DNA of 33,724 nt from the NCBI RefSeq assembly GCF_000498955.2, contig NZ_AYGX02000140.1:1-33724 (forward strand). Direction: 5' to 3'. Source of the stretch: Lactiplantibacillus fabifermentans DSM 21115. GTDB taxonomy: Bacteria; Bacillota; Bacilli; Lactobacillales; Lactobacillaceae. Shown here piece after piece: positions 24,328 to 33,245 of this stretch. A model generated the notes under the pieces. That model searched no databases and was not told the origin of the DNA. It saw only the letters and a program-made list of their open reading frames with translations. Each line of letters opens with the position of its first letter. The first letter of the stretch is position 1. The position numbers were made by a program, and so were the translations under genes.

Positions 24328-25050
24328 ATGAAAAAATGGGTTAAAATTACGAGTATCATCGTTGTCATTTTGGTCGTATTGGGATTGGGCGGGTTGGCCG
24401 GGGTGCATCATGCCATCTATCAACCGTCCGAAACGGCCCAACAAGTCGCCAAAAAGGCCACCACGACAACTAACAAGTACACGTACTATAAAGGTTATGG
24501 TGGCAAAACGAGTGTGATTTTTTATCCGGGGGCGTTAGTGTCGCCGAATAGTTACAGCATTTGGGCAGAAAATTTGGCCCAGCATGGGTATAACGTCTAT
24601 GTCATGCATTTTCCGCTAGCTTTGGCGGTATTAGCCGGTAACCAAGCGAACGCCGTGCCCCGCGCAGCCCGCCATAATTACGTTATCGGTGGGCACTCCC
24701 TCGGTGGCGTGATGGCCAGCCGCTATGCGCATGATCATCAGACGGCCGGGCTTAAAGGCGTCTTTTACTTGGCGAGTTATCCCGATAAAAAGGGTGATCT
24801 GTCTATGACGCATTTAGCCGGCTTGTCCGTGACCGCTTCTCGTGATGGGGTCTTGAATTGGCAACATTATCGAAAAAATCGCCGGTATTTGCCGAAAAAT
24901 ACCACGTTTACGTCGATTAAAGGTGGTAACCACGGTGGGTTTGGGAGTTACGGTCATCAAAAAGGTGATCACCAAGCAACCATCAGTAATGCGCAACAAC
25001 AAACGGCCATTAGTCAGCGATTAGAACACTGGTTAGTGGGATTACAATAA
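24328..25050 (+). CDS. Membrane-anchored alpha/beta hydrolase
   Basis: This 240-residue protein has an N-terminal signal anchor (residues about 5-28, ITSIIVVILVVLGLGGLAG). The hydrolase domain follows: the nucleophile elbow is VIGGHSLGGVMA (Ser in GHSLGG), the acid is probably the Asp in ASRDGVL and the catalytic His is in GGNHGGFGSYG. It resembles dienelactone hydrolase-like/Abhydrolase_5 proteins and should act outside the membrane. The weak start lies 10 bases after the exporter stop, with AAGGA inside that stop region, so translation is probably coupled. Substrate unknown. Confidence 0.85.
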   Translation: MKKWVKITSIIVVILVVLGLGGLAGVHHAIYQPSETAQQVAKKATTTTNKYTYYKGYGGKTSVIFYPGALVSPNSYSIWAENLAQHGYNVYVMHFPLALAVLAGNQANAVPRAARHNYVIGGHSLGGVMASRYAHDHQTAGLKGVFYLASYPDKKGDLSMTHLAGLSVTASRDGVLNWQHYRKNRRYLPKNTTFTSIKGGNHGGFGSYGHQKGDHQATISNAQQQTAISQRLEHWLVGLQ

Positions 25051-25059
25051 GCTCAGTTA

Positions 25060-25098
25060 AACGTAGTATCACGATTTAGCGTGGTATTGCGTTTTTTT
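25060..25098 (+). terminator. Terminator of the exporter-hydrolase unit
   Basis: AACG-TAGTATCACG pairs with CGTGGTATT-GCGTT around ATTTAG and is followed by a run of T. Confidence 0.85.
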
Positions 25099-25204
25099 GT
25101 GGCTCATTTTCAGGTAGGTAAAGCGCTAACTTATCGGTTATAATAAAGTTAATTATTGGTTCGTTGTTGCAATAACTTCATAAAATGCAAAGAAGGCGAT
25201 TGAG

Positions 25205-25648
25205 ATGTCACCCAAAAGCAAATGGGGGTTAAGGGGCTGTTACTTGGTGGCGGATTTATTACTGCCGTTTCCAGTGCTATATTTATACTTTTTACCAGCG
25301 ATTATGGTCAACGACTTAACGACTAATGGTTGGAAGATCCAACTGTTCAAGTTGGGATTACTATGTAGCATGAAATTCTTGATGTGGTCGTTGCCAGTGT
25401 TAGGATTTCTAATTTGGTGGCGTTATCGGGTCCAACATCCGTGGTTTTATGAAAGTTGGTTAGTCCTAGTTTTGGCTGCCAGTAGTTTTGTCCAGTACGC
25501 GGCTCCCGGTGCTGAGACAACTTGGAATGCCCCCATGTTTAGCATTGTGCTGGGATTCATTTGGTTGTTTGCGGTCACCGAAGTTTGCTCACGCCGGCGC
25601 CGATTACCGCCACTTAATTTTTATTGTTTTTTCGATAATAGTCGCTAA
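25205..25648 (+). CDS. Small membrane protein, unknown
   Basis: This 147-residue protein has about four hydrophobic helices (near residues 10-33, 47-70, 84-100 and 108-127) and an Arg-rich C-terminal tail (SRRRRLPP). AAAGAAGG lies 8 bases before the ATG, and a TATAAT at 25139-25144 gives it its own promoter. It ends at a bidirectional terminator. No family motif is recognised; it stands alone between the exporter unit and the methyltransferase. Confidence 0.72.
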   Translation: MSPKSKWGLRGCYLVADLLLPFPVLYLYFLPAIMVNDLTTNGWKIQLFKLGLLCSMKFLMWSLPVLGFLIWWRYRVQHPWFYESWLVLVLAASSFVQYAAPGAETTWNAPMFSIVLGFIWLFAVTEVCSRRRRLPPLNFYCFFDNSR

Positions 25649-25650
25649 CA

Positions 25651-25685
25651 AAAAAAGGCCTAGCCAATGATTGGCGAGGCCTTTA
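25651..25685. terminator. Bidirectional terminator between convergent genes
   Basis: AAAGGCCT-GCCAA / TTGGC-AGGCCTTT forms the stem, with A-run and T-rich flanks on both sides. It serves the small membrane protein and, on the other strand, the methyltransferase. Confidence 0.85.
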
Positions 25686-26249
25686 TCGTTTTTGAATGGC
25701 GATTAAATAAGGTGGAAAATGCACTTGGTTAATGAAGCCATATTGTAAGACTTGATAAGCGTGTTGATCCAAGTGTTCCACGTGGTCTAACACGGCTTGC
25801 GCTTCGGTTTGACCACCGGGATGGCCACTGTACACGAGTAAGATAATGACGCCATTCGGAGCTAAACGGGCTTCCAAGGATTCAATGGCCGTGAGCGTGG
25901 TGGCTGGTTTGGTGATAATATTTTTATCGCCACCGGGGAGATAGCCGAGATTAAAAATGGCGCATTTAATCGGTTCTTCAGCCGGAATCACGGCGGCTAA
26001 AGTTTCGTGGCCAGCATGCGTCAAAGTGACTTGATTGGTGAGCCGTTCTGCTTTGAGGGCGGCAGTCGTGGTATCGATGGCACTTTGTTGAATGTCAAAG
26101 CCATACACGCGGCCATGCGGGCCGACTAATTGCGCCAAATAAACCGTGTCGTGACCGTTGCCGACCGTTGCATCGACGACGTGATCACCGGGGTCGACGA
26201 CTTGATTAATCAAAGTATGGCTAAATGCTAAAGCCGAACTAAGTTGGAT
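25683..26249 (-). CDS. mnmM: MnmM/YtqB-like tRNA methyltransferase, unusual start
   Basis: This class I SAM methyltransferase of about 188 residues has the SAM motif VVDATVGNGHDTVYLA and a catalytic-loop segment IFNLGYLPGGDK. It matches my memory of Bacillus YtqB/MnmM, which methylates nm5s2U34 in tRNA wobble bases. The conserved N-terminal helix (QLSSALAFSHTLINQVV) lies upstream of the first usual start codon (TTG 26213). In that frame the only codon at proper distance from AAAGGAG is ATC at 26249-26247. Start at ATC is therefore proposed; TTG 26213 would remove 12 residues of the family N-terminus. It follows the PAP2 gene by 27 bases as a likely operon. Confidence 0.78.
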   Translation of the reverse strand: MQLSSALAFSHTLINQVVDPGDHVVDATVGNGHDTVYLAQLVGPHGRVYGFDIQQSAIDTTTAALKAERLTNQVTLTHAGHETLAAVIPAEEPIKCAIFNLGYLPGGDKNIITKPATTLTAIESLEARLAPNGVIILLVYSGHPGGQTEAQAVLDHVEHLDQHAYQVLQYGFINQVHFPPYLIAIQKR

Positions 26250-26276
26250 AGTAGAACACTCCTTTGAGTTTGTAGG

Positions 26277-26933
26277 TCAAGCGGATCGTTTGAAGTTAAA
26301 ATTACCTTGTCGATGGCGGGTCGTTAAGCGGGCACTGACGTAGGTGAGACAACTGCCCAGCAGCGCACCGCCAATTGTATCACTCGGGTAGTGGACGCCC
26401 ACGACGATGCGGCTGGTCATCATCAATAAGATTATAAGCAAGCCGCCCACAAATAGCCATCGTTTGACCACCGGATTTTGCCAGTGTTCAAACGCAATGA
26501 CTAATAAGCTGAGTACCAGCACCGTGGTCGTCGTTGAATGCCCACTAGGATAACTGTAACCGCCAATTTCAACGAGCCGCCAAGCCGTGGGTCGGGGCCG
26601 TTGAATCAGTTGTTTAACGAGATAATTGCCGTAACCCGCTAATAACCACGTATTCACCCAGAAAAAAACGGCCGCTTTACTTTGGTGACCGATAATCAAT
26701 CCTAGACCAATCATCAAGGTGATGATGGTAATCGTGTGCGGATTGCCGAGTTGGGTGTACCACACCATACTCGTTTGAAACCAAGTTGGTGTGTGATGTA
26801 GCCAGTTGGCAATGCCGGTATCAAAGGCAGTTAGCCAGGCCGGACTTTGCCAAACGGCTGCCGTCCATGCGAGCCAGCCGAGGAATACTAACGTCATATA
26901 AGAATCGGCTCGTCGCCAATGTTTAAGGGGCAT
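26277..26933 (-). CDS. PAP2-family membrane phosphatase
   Basis: This 218-residue protein has six predicted helices and the full phosphatidic acid phosphatase type 2 signature: KQLIQRPRP (KxxxxxxRP), YPSGHS and SRIVVGVHYPSD. The active site should face outward and hydrolyse a lipid phosphate such as undecaprenyl-PP or phosphatidylglycerophosphate. CGGAGG lies 7 bases before the ATG. It is the first gene of a two-gene unit with the methyltransferase, which shares no obvious pathway with it. Lys-rich tail, no fusion. Confidence 0.9.
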   Translation of the reverse strand: MPLKHWRRADSYMTLVFLGWLAWTAAVWQSPAWLTAFDTGIANWLHHTPTWFQTSMVWYTQLGNPHTITIITLMIGLGLIIGHQSKAAVFFWVNTWLLAGYGNYLVKQLIQRPRPTAWRLVEIGGYSYPSGHSTTTTVLVLSLLVIAFEHWQNPVVKRWLFVGGLLIILLMMTSRIVVGVHYPSDTIGGALLGSCLTYVSARLTTRHRQGNFNFKRSA

Positions 26934-27035
26934 ACCAAAACCTCCGCAAAAAATTCACTCCGATTATTATAGCATGGTTATTACATAATTTATAAAGAGA
27001 CGCAATATTTGTTATCAAAAGGCGGGCTCGGCCCC

Positions 27036-27064
27036 TTGAAAAAGCGGGCGGGGTTTGCTACCAT
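27036..27064 (+). promoter_or_regulatory. leuS promoter
   Basis: TTGAAA (27036-27041), a 17-bp spacer and TACCAT (27059-27064) preceded by TGC, an extended -10. Start of transcription is expected near 27071, just before the T-box base stem. Confidence 0.65.
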
Positions 27065-27070
27065 GAAAAC

Positions 27071-27315
27071 AATAACTTTGCGACTCTGACAAGGATTAGT
27101 AGTCGACGATGTTTTCCAGAAACTCCGTGGTCGTTGCAAACGGGGACTCATCGTCGGCGAACTCACCTTCGAGTCATCTGGCTGAAAGCAATTGTAGGTT
27201 CAGACGTGATTTCGCGTTAAGAAAAATCAAGAGGCCATGCATTGCGTGGAATCATAGGTGGTACCGCGGAACCTCGTTTCGTCCTATAAGCGCTTTTTGC
27301 TTATAGGCTTTTTTT
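27071..27315 (+). promoter_or_regulatory. Leucine T-box riboswitch with terminator
   Basis: The stem I base is GACTC-AAGG (27082-27094) with CCTT-GAGTC (27166-27175). Its internal loop carries AGTA on the 5' side and GAA-CTC-A on the 3' side, giving specifier CTC (Leu) at 27162-27164. The T-box consensus AGGTGGTACCGCGGAA lies at 27256-27271. The terminator is CCTATAAGC / GCTTATAGG (27283-27307) followed by T-rich sequence to 27315. Uncharged tRNA-Leu should favour the antiterminator and allow leuS transcription. Confidence 0.95.
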
Positions 27316-27317
27316 GT

Positions 27318-27434
27318 AGAGTGGACGTGGGGGCGGTTTGCGGGCGAGCATTGCCTAGCGTTGGGCCGAATGCGGTTTTGGCATTGGGACCAATGCGTAG
27401 CAAGCACAACCCGCAGCCCCACGGCCACGTTTCA
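27318..27434 (+). repeat. Long imperfect hairpin between T-box terminator and leuS
   Basis: The outer arms (about GTGGACGTGGGGGCGGTTTGC and, from the far end on the opposite strand, GTGGCCGTGGGGCTGCGGG) pair, and nested inside are GCGTTGG/CCAATGC and AATGC/GCATT. The GC-rich segment differs from its surroundings. It resembles a palindromic mobile repeat inserted downstream of the T-box terminator, where it becomes part of the leuS 5' leader. Confidence 0.6.
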
Positions 27435-27510
27435 GCAAAACAAAGTTAGACCAACATCAAAGTCGCAAATGCTATCAATTACATAGCATATCCAAGAAAG
27501 GGGCACAATT

Positions 27511-29934
27511 ATGGCATACAACCATAAAGTCATCGAACGCAAATGGCAACATTATTGGAAGGAAAACAAAACTTTCAAAGCATCAGATAATACCGACAAA
27601 AAGAAGTACTACGCCTTAGATATGTTTCCATATCCATCAGGCCAAGGCTTGCACGTGGGGCATCCAGAAGGGTATACCGCAACCGACATTATGTCACGGT
27701 TGAAACGGATGCAAGGTTACAACGTGTTACATCCAATGGGCTGGGATGCGTTTGGCTTACCAGCTGAACAATATGCGTTGAAGACGGGCCATAACCCTAA
27801 AGATTTCACCGCTAAAAATATCAAAAACTTCAAACGTCAAATTCGTTCACTGGGTTTCTCATATGACTGGGACCGCGAAGTTAATACGACTGATCCAAGT
27901 TACTACAAGTGGACCCAATGGATTTTTGAACAATTATATAAAAAAGGTTTAGCTTATGAATCTGAAACGCTCGTTAACTGGGCACCAGATATGATGGGCG
28001 GGACCGTGGTTTCTAACGAAGAAGTTGTGGACGGCAAGACGGAACGGGGCGGTTACGACGTTTATCGGGTGCCAATGAAACAATGGAGCTTAAAGATTAC
28101 GGCGTATGCCGACCGTTTAATTGATGACTTAGATGACATCGACTGGCCGGAAAACATCAAGGAACAACAACGGAACTGGATTGGTCGTTCGGTCGGGGCG
28201 GCCATTCGTTTCAAGGTCGCGGGCCAAGAAGATAAAGAAATCGAAGTCTTCTCAACCCGTCCTGACACGTTATATGGGGCCACTTACATGGTTTTAGCAC
28301 CGGAACATGAATTAGTGAAAACTTTGACCACCCCGGAACAACAAGCGGCCGTGGATGCGTACAAAGCTAAAATCGCCACTAAGTCAGACTTGGAACGAAC
28401 TGACTTGAATAAGGACAAGACCGGGGTCTTCACTGGGAGCTACGGCATTGACCCCGTTAATGGCGGAAAGTTGCCAATCTGGATTGCTGATTATGTGCTC
28501 GCTTCATACGGAACTGGGGCCATTATGGCCGTACCAGCGCACGATGACCGCGACTACGAATTTGCTAAGAAATTTGATTTACCAATCAAACCCGTCATTG
28601 CGGGTGAAAATGACTATGACGCCCAAGCCTACACCGGTGATGGCGAACATATCAACTCCGGTTTAGTGGACGGGTTAGCCAAGCAACCCGCCATTGATAA
28701 GATGATTGATTGGTTAGTTGAACATGATTGTGGTAAGAAACAAGTCAACTACCGGTTACGGGACTGGATTTTCTCACGGCAACGTTATTGGGGCGAACCA
28801 ATTCCCGTAATCCATTGGGAAGATGGCGAAACGACCTTAGTACCAGAAGACGAATTGCCATTACGTTTACCAGCCACGAAGAACCTCGAACCATCCGGGA
28901 CCGGTGAAAGCCCATTAGCCAACATCGACGACTGGGTCAATGTGGTCGATGAAAATGGTCGTAAAGGGAAACGTGAAACGAACACGATGCCACAATGGGC
29001 CGGGAGTTCATGGTACTTCTTGCGTTACGTTGATCCTCACAATAAAGAAGCCTTAGCTGATTACGATAAGTTACAATACTGGTCACCAGTCGACTTATAT
29101 GTCGGTGGGGCGGAACATGCCGTCTTACATTTACTTTATGCCCGTTTCTGGCACAAGTTCTTGTATGACTTAGGCGTGGTGCCAACTAAGGAACCTTTCC
29201 AGAAGTTAGTCAACCAAGGGATGATTTTGGGTGACAACCATGAAAAGATGTCCAAGTCGCGTGGTAACGTGGTTAACCCCGATGATATCGTGGAACAATA
29301 TGGGGCCGATACGTTGCGCTTATACGAAATGTTCATGGGACCATTGGAAGCTTCTATTCCTTGGAGTACCGATGGCTTGCATGGGGCTAATAAGTGGATT
29401 GAACGGGTTTGGCGACTCATCATTGATGACAACAACCGGGTCCGGGACCGTGTCACTACAATTAATGACGGTAAGTTGACGAAAGTTTACAACCAAACCG
29501 TTAAAAAGGTGACCGAAGACTATGAAGCCATGCGTTTCAACATTGCGATTTCGCAAATGATGGTCTTCGTCAACGAAGCCTACAAAGTTGATGACTTACC
29601 AGTCGTTTACATTGAAGGCTTAGTGAAGATGTTAGCGCCAATCACGCCACATTTATCCGAAGAATTGTGGGCCTTATTAGGTCATGAAAACACGATTACC
29701 TTTGCTAGCTGGCCAACTTACGATGAATCGAAGTTAGTTGAAGACACCGCGCAAATCGTCTTACAAGTTAACGGGAAAGTTCGTTCGCACGCCGAAGTCG
29801 CTAAAGACATGGGCAAAGATGAACTTGAAAAATTAGCTTTAGCCGATGCCAAGGTCCAAGAATTCATCGACGGCAAGACGGTCCGCAAAGTGATCGCCAT
29901 TCCTGGTAAATTAGTTAACATTGTTGCTAACTAG
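27511..29934 (+). CDS. leuS: Leucyl-tRNA synthetase
   Basis: This 807-residue class I synthetase has the HIGH motif in [14 protein letters not shown] and the KMSKS motif in [10 protein letters not shown]. Between them is the CP1 editing domain ([28 protein letters not shown] with the editing Asp). The C-terminal anticodon-binding and tail domains are complete. GAAAGGGG lies 7 bases before the ATG. Expression is controlled by the upstream CTC T-box. The transcript continues through repeat copy 3 to the terminator at 30161. Confidence 0.98.
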   Translation: MAYNHKVIERKWQHYWKENKTFKASDNTDKKKYYALDMFPYPSGQGLHVGHPEGYTATDIMSRLKRMQGYNVLHPMGWDAFGLPAEQYALKTGHNPKDFTAKNIKNFKRQIRSLGFSYDWDREVNTTDPSYYKWTQWIFEQLYKKGLAYESETLVNWAPDMMGGTVVSNEEVVDGKTERGGYDVYRVPMKQWSLKITAYADRLIDDLDDIDWPENIKEQQRNWIGRSVGAAIRFKVAGQEDKEIEVFSTRPDTLYGATYMVLAPEHELVKTLTTPEQQAAVDAYKAKIATKSDLERTDLNKDKTGVFTGSYGIDPVNGGKLPIWIADYVLASYGTGAIMAVPAHDDRDYEFAKKFDLPIKPVIAGENDYDAQAYTGDGEHINSGLVDGLAKQPAIDKMIDWLVEHDCGKKQVNYRLRDWIFSRQRYWGEPIPVIHWEDGETTLVPEDELPLRLPATKNLEPSGTGESPLANIDDWVNVVDENGRKGKRETNTMPQWAGSSWYFLRYVDPHNKEALADYDKLQYWSPVDLYVGGAEHAVLHLLYARFWHKFLYDLGVVPTKEPFQKLVNQGMILGDNHEKMSKSRGNVVNPDDIVEQYGADTLRLYEMFMGPLEASIPWSTDGLHGANKWIERVWRLIIDDNNRVRDRVTTINDGKLTKVYNQTVKKVTEDYEAMRFNIAISQMMVFVNEAYKVDDLPVVYIEGLVKMLAPITPHLSEELWALLGHENTITFASWPTYDESKLVEDTAQIVLQVNGKVRSHAEVAKDMGKDELEKLALADAKVQEFIDGKTVRKVIAIPGKLVNIVAN

Positions 29935-29952
29935 GATACTTGCTTGATTGCC

Positions 29953-30140
29953 GCTTCCGGTCAGCAGTAATTCCAGCCGCCGTGGCGACCGGTTTGAGCC
30001 TGAAAAGCGGTCTCGAACCTCACTTTGAAGCTTGGCCCAACCCGCCAATCTTCAAAGATGTCGGTGCCGTAAGCTCGGCTAAAACCATGCCGAACTAACG
30101 CCACTTGCACGGCGACTTCCATTACTGCTGACCTCCAGCT
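29953..30140 (+). repeat. Structured intergenic repeat, copy 3
   Basis: The terminal inverted repeats are GGTCAGCAGTAATTCCAGCC and, on the other strand at the far end, GGTCAGCAGTAATGGAAGTC. The core is nearly identical to copy 1 (CTTTGAAG/CTTCAAAG, GACCG/CGGTC, GCCG/CGGC helices). It lies between the leuS stop and its terminator, so it is transcribed as 3' UTR. Confidence 0.78.
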
Positions 30141-30160
30141 AAATTGATTTTAATATGAAG

Positions 30161-30201
30161 ATAGCTCAGTTCTGATTCTTTATCGGAGCTGGGCTATTTT
30201 T
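30161..30201 (+). terminator. leuS terminator
   Basis: ATAGCTCAG-TC pairs with GAGCTGGGCTAT, including G-U pairs, and is followed by TTTTT. Confidence 0.75.
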
Positions 30202-30411
30202 GTGTTGAGTAGTCTTAATTCGATTGTTAAGTCGCAATGATTTTAGTTGCCGTATGAATGAGGTACCGAACTACTGCGTATATAGCATTTAAATTTCGTA
30301 AGAGGATGATGCGCAATATTTAGCAGAGTCAGATCAAATTTTGAAAGAAGGCTGTTTGACGATGATTTTGCGTATGTGATTCAGATAGAATGCGCAATTG
30401 GTCAGCGGCAT

Positions 30412-30588
30412 CCCGGAAGCAAGTTAAAGTGTGAACGTGCCAAAGTTGTTCTTAGTCGAGTGGTCTGCTCGGCTTAGAACAAGGACGTCTTTTGAGATTA
30501 GCGGGTTGGGCTGAGCTCAAAAGCGAGGTTGGCGACCGCTTTTTGGCGCCAGCCGGTCCTGGCACGAGAACACTTTAACTTGCTGGAG
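30412..30588 (-). repeat. Structured intergenic repeat, copy 4 (inverted orientation)
   Basis: Read on the minus strand this matches copies 1-3: the CTTTTGAG/CTCAAAAG helix, GACCG/CGGTC helix, and an outer helix TTGTTCT/AGAACAA. Its terminal repeats are AGCAAGTTAAAGTGT and ACACTTTAACTTGCT. The rest of 30202-30700 carries only a 25-codon open remnant with no start (30302-30379) and no supported gene. Confidence 0.72.
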
Positions 30589-30710
30589 GATTCGTTCGAA
30601 GCTGGATTCCCATGACACCTAAAATTGGTGACCAGTGGCAAAAGCAAACTTTTGGGTAAGGGTGGGTTAGTTAAGGTTCGTTAAAAGTCACCGAGAACCC
30701 TTAAATTCAA

Positions 30711-30739
30711 TTGCAACTTAGCGCTATTTCATCTAAAAT
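30711..30739 (+). promoter_or_regulatory. Promoter of the ytgP-ytzG unit
   Basis: TTGCAA (30711-30716), a 17-bp spacer and TAAAAT (30734-30739), 36 bases before the start codon. Confidence 0.65.
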
Positions 30740-30774
30740 AGTTAAGATTGAACTAAGAAAGTAGGTTACGAAAC

Positions 30775-32445
30775 ATGTCTGAGGAATCAAAGGCGAAGCA
30801 GCCGCAAAGTCCGCACGTTAATTCTGATGCTGACGCCCATGCGAAAATGGTCAAGGGCTCAGCTTGGATGACGGCCGGCAGTCTCTTTTCACGGATTCTC
30901 GGGGCAATTTATATTATTCCCTGGGTAATGTGGCTCGGCAATCACTATTCACAGGCCAACGCGTTATACGCGAAGGGCTATAATATTTATAGTTTCTTCC
31001 TATTAGTTGCGATTGGGGGTATCCCTTCCGCAATCTCTAAGCAAATTTCAGAATATAATGCTATTAATGAATACGGCGTCGGGCAACGGTTGTTCAAACG
31101 CGGGTTACTATTAACCGCCGCCTTAGGACTGTTGAGTGGCCTAATTTTGTGGTTTGGGGCTAAACCGATTGGCTTCGTCTTTGGGGGCAGTGATCCGAAT
31201 GTGATTCCAGTCTTGCGGGCCTTAGCCATTGCGTTAGTAATCATCCCATCGATGTCGTTAACGCGGGGCTTTTTCCAAGGGTACCAACAAATGGCACCGT
31301 CCGCGATTTCCCAATTTATTGAACAAGTTTTCCGTGTGGTTTACATGTTGGGTGCAACGTATTTCATCATGAAAGTTCAAACGGGGGACTGGGTCAACGC
31401 GGTCACGCAATCGACCTTTGCGGCGTTTGTCGGGGCAGCGGCCAGTTTCTTACTGTTAGCTTGGTACTATTACCGGCAACGGCCGGAACTCAATCGGTTG
31501 GCTGCGCAAAGTGATGCCAAATTAGTGATTCCAGTTTGGCAGTTATTTAAAGATATTATCGTGCAAGCCATTCCGTTTATCGTGATTGATACGGCGACCA
31601 CGGTCTTTAACTTGTTGGACCAAGCGACTTTCCAACCAATCATGCAAGCGACGTTCCATACTAAAGTAGTCGTTATTAATGACTTGTACGCGTTATTTGC
31701 CTTTAACGCCAATAAGTTAGTCATGATTATTGTGTCGTTAGCGTCCGCAATTGCGGTTACGGTGGTCCCATTGTTATCAGAATCGTTGGCAAGTGGGAAC
31801 TTCCGCAACATTCGTAAACAATTAGAAGACGCCATCGTCTTATTCTTGTTTATTATGATTCCGGGTGCGCTCGGGATGGCGGCAGTAGCGCAACCATTGA
31901 ATACGTTATTTTATAGTTATAGCCAAATCGGGACGATGATTTTACAAATCTCTGCGTTCACCGCGATTGTTTTAGGACTATTTACGGTCGTGTCAGCGTT
32001 GATGCAAGGATTGTCACGTAATCGCGATATTATTCGGTTTTATTTGATTGGGTTAGCGGTCAAATTAGTCGTGCAGTGGCCATGTATTTACTTGCTCTCG
32101 GCAGCCGGTCCATTAGTCGCAACTGCGATTGGGATGGCGGTCGCCAGCTTAATGGCCTTGTATGACTTGGAAGTCAACTTCGGTATTCGCTATGTGAAGT
32201 TATTACCTAAAGTGAACCGGATTTTGATTTACTCGATTTTGACTTATATTGCGGCCACTTTAGTCGTGCATGGACTTAACTTGATTTTAAATGAACAAAG
32301 TAAAACACAAGCATTTTTGATTGTCATCTTGGCAGTCGCAGCAGGGGGCGCGGTCTACGCGTACTTTGCCTTGAAATCCCGCTTAGCTGATCTGATGATT
32401 GGCGGACGGGCCGCTGGTTTACGGCGGAAGCTTCGGATTAAGTAG
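30775..32445 (+). CDS. ytgP: Lipid flippase of the MurJ/Wzx (MOP) superfamily, YtgP-type
   Basis: This 556-residue protein has a polar N-terminal extension of about 25 residues followed by 14 helices. The start of the core, KGSAWMTAGSLFSRILGAIY, and the repeated signature SAISKQISEYNA and FFQGYQQMAPSAISQ are typical of the SpoVB/YtgP group, which includes the Gram-positive lipid II flippase. It probably flips a lipid-linked cell-wall precursor across the membrane. AAAGTAGG precedes the ATG. The ytzG-like gene follows after 7 bases, an arrangement also known in Bacillus. Confidence 0.88.
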   Translation: MSEESKAKQPQSPHVNSDADAHAKMVKGSAWMTAGSLFSRILGAIYIIPWVMWLGNHYSQANALYAKGYNIYSFFLLVAIGGIPSAISKQISEYNAINEYGVGQRLFKRGLLLTAALGLLSGLILWFGAKPIGFVFGGSDPNVIPVLRALAIALVIIPSMSLTRGFFQGYQQMAPSAISQFIEQVFRVVYMLGATYFIMKVQTGDWVNAVTQSTFAAFVGAAASFLLLAWYYYRQRPELNRLAAQSDAKLVIPVWQLFKDIIVQAIPFIVIDTATTVFNLLDQATFQPIMQATFHTKVVVINDLYALFAFNANKLVMIIVSLASAIAVTVVPLLSESLASGNFRNIRKQLEDAIVLFLFIMIPGALGMAAVAQPLNTLFYSYSQIGTMILQISAFTAIVLGLFTVVSALMQGLSRNRDIIRFYLIGLAVKLVVQWPCIYLLSAAGPLVATAIGMAVASLMALYDLEVNFGIRYVKLLPKVNRILIYSILTYIAATLVVHGLNLILNEQSKTQAFLIVILAVAAGGAVYAYFALKSRLADLMIGGRAAGLRRKLRIK

Positions 32446-32452
32446 GTGAATT

Positions 32453-33190
32453 ATGCGAATTGATAAATTTTTACATGCGATGCGAATTGGTACCCGGACT
32501 CAAGTGCGCCGGCTGATTAAAGATGGCCACATTACGGCCAATGGTGAACCAGTTTTGTCCGGCAAGCAACAAATCAATCCCGGTAGCGATGCGGTCTTTT
32601 TAGATGACGAGCAAGTTCGCTATCAACAATATTTTTATTATGTAATGAATAAACCATTAGGCGTCATTACGGCGACGGTCGACGCGCAAGCAAAAACGGT
32701 CCTCGATTTATTTAACACGACGGATTATCGGGATGATTTATTTCCCGTTGGGCGCTTAGATAAAGATACTGAAGGCGTGCTCGTCATTACTAATGACGGG
32801 GCCTTGTCACACGCTTTGTTAGCACCAGCGCATCACGTGACGAAGCTCTATGAAGCCGAGGTCACGGGCGAAATCACCGCGGAACAAGTGGCGGGCTTTA
32901 ACGCGGGTATCACGTTAAAAGACGGGACGCAACTACAGCCGGCAGAAGCTGAAATCGTTGAATTTCATGAGATTGAAAACTTCACGACCATCCGGATTAA
33001 GATTCATGAAGGTAAGTACCATCAAGTTAAACGGATGATTGGCACATTGGGTGAACGGGTTGTCCAATTACAACGTATCAAGTTTGGTTCCTTACAATTA
33101 CCAGTCGGTTTGTTAGCTGGTAATTATCGGGCCTTAACAGACGCCGAATTAGCTGCGTTAAAGGCCGATGCTGGTCAAGAAGAAGATTAA
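32453..33190 (+). CDS. ytzG: RsuA-family pseudouridine synthase
   Basis: This 245-residue rRNA-modifying enzyme has an N-terminal S4 RNA-binding domain (MRIDKFLHAMRIGTRTQVRR) followed by the RsuA/RluB-type catalytic domain. The active-site Asp is in FPVGRLDKDTEGVLV, with MNKPLGVIT and the KYHQVKRM motif also present. It isomerises a uridine, probably in 16S rRNA, though the exact site is not readable. AGGTGA overlaps the ytgP stop codon, indicating translational coupling. A strong bidirectional terminator follows. Confidence 0.92.
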   Translation: MRIDKFLHAMRIGTRTQVRRLIKDGHITANGEPVLSGKQQINPGSDAVFLDDEQVRYQQYFYYVMNKPLGVITATVDAQAKTVLDLFNTTDYRDDLFPVGRLDKDTEGVLVITNDGALSHALLAPAHHVTKLYEAEVTGEITAEQVAGFNAGITLKDGTQLQPAEAEIVEFHEIENFTTIRIKIHEGKYHQVKRMIGTLGERVVQLQRIKFGSLQLPVGLLAGNYRALTDAELAALKADAGQEED

Positions 33191-33194
33191 TTAA

Positions 33195-33235
33195 AATAAG
33201 CCTGATGAAATTTTAAATTTCATCAGGCTTATTTA
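33195..33235. terminator. Bidirectional terminator
   Basis: AATAAGCCTGATGAAATTT and AAATTTCATCAGGCTTATT form a nearly loop-less stem between the convergent ytzG and merR genes. Confidence 0.9.
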
Positions 33236-33245
33236 TTTTGCCACT

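Noticed and set aside
30302-30379. Open frame reading EDDAQYLAESDQILKEG with a normal-looking composition
   Set aside because: Only 25 codons, preceded by a stop and lacking a start; at most a gene remnant.
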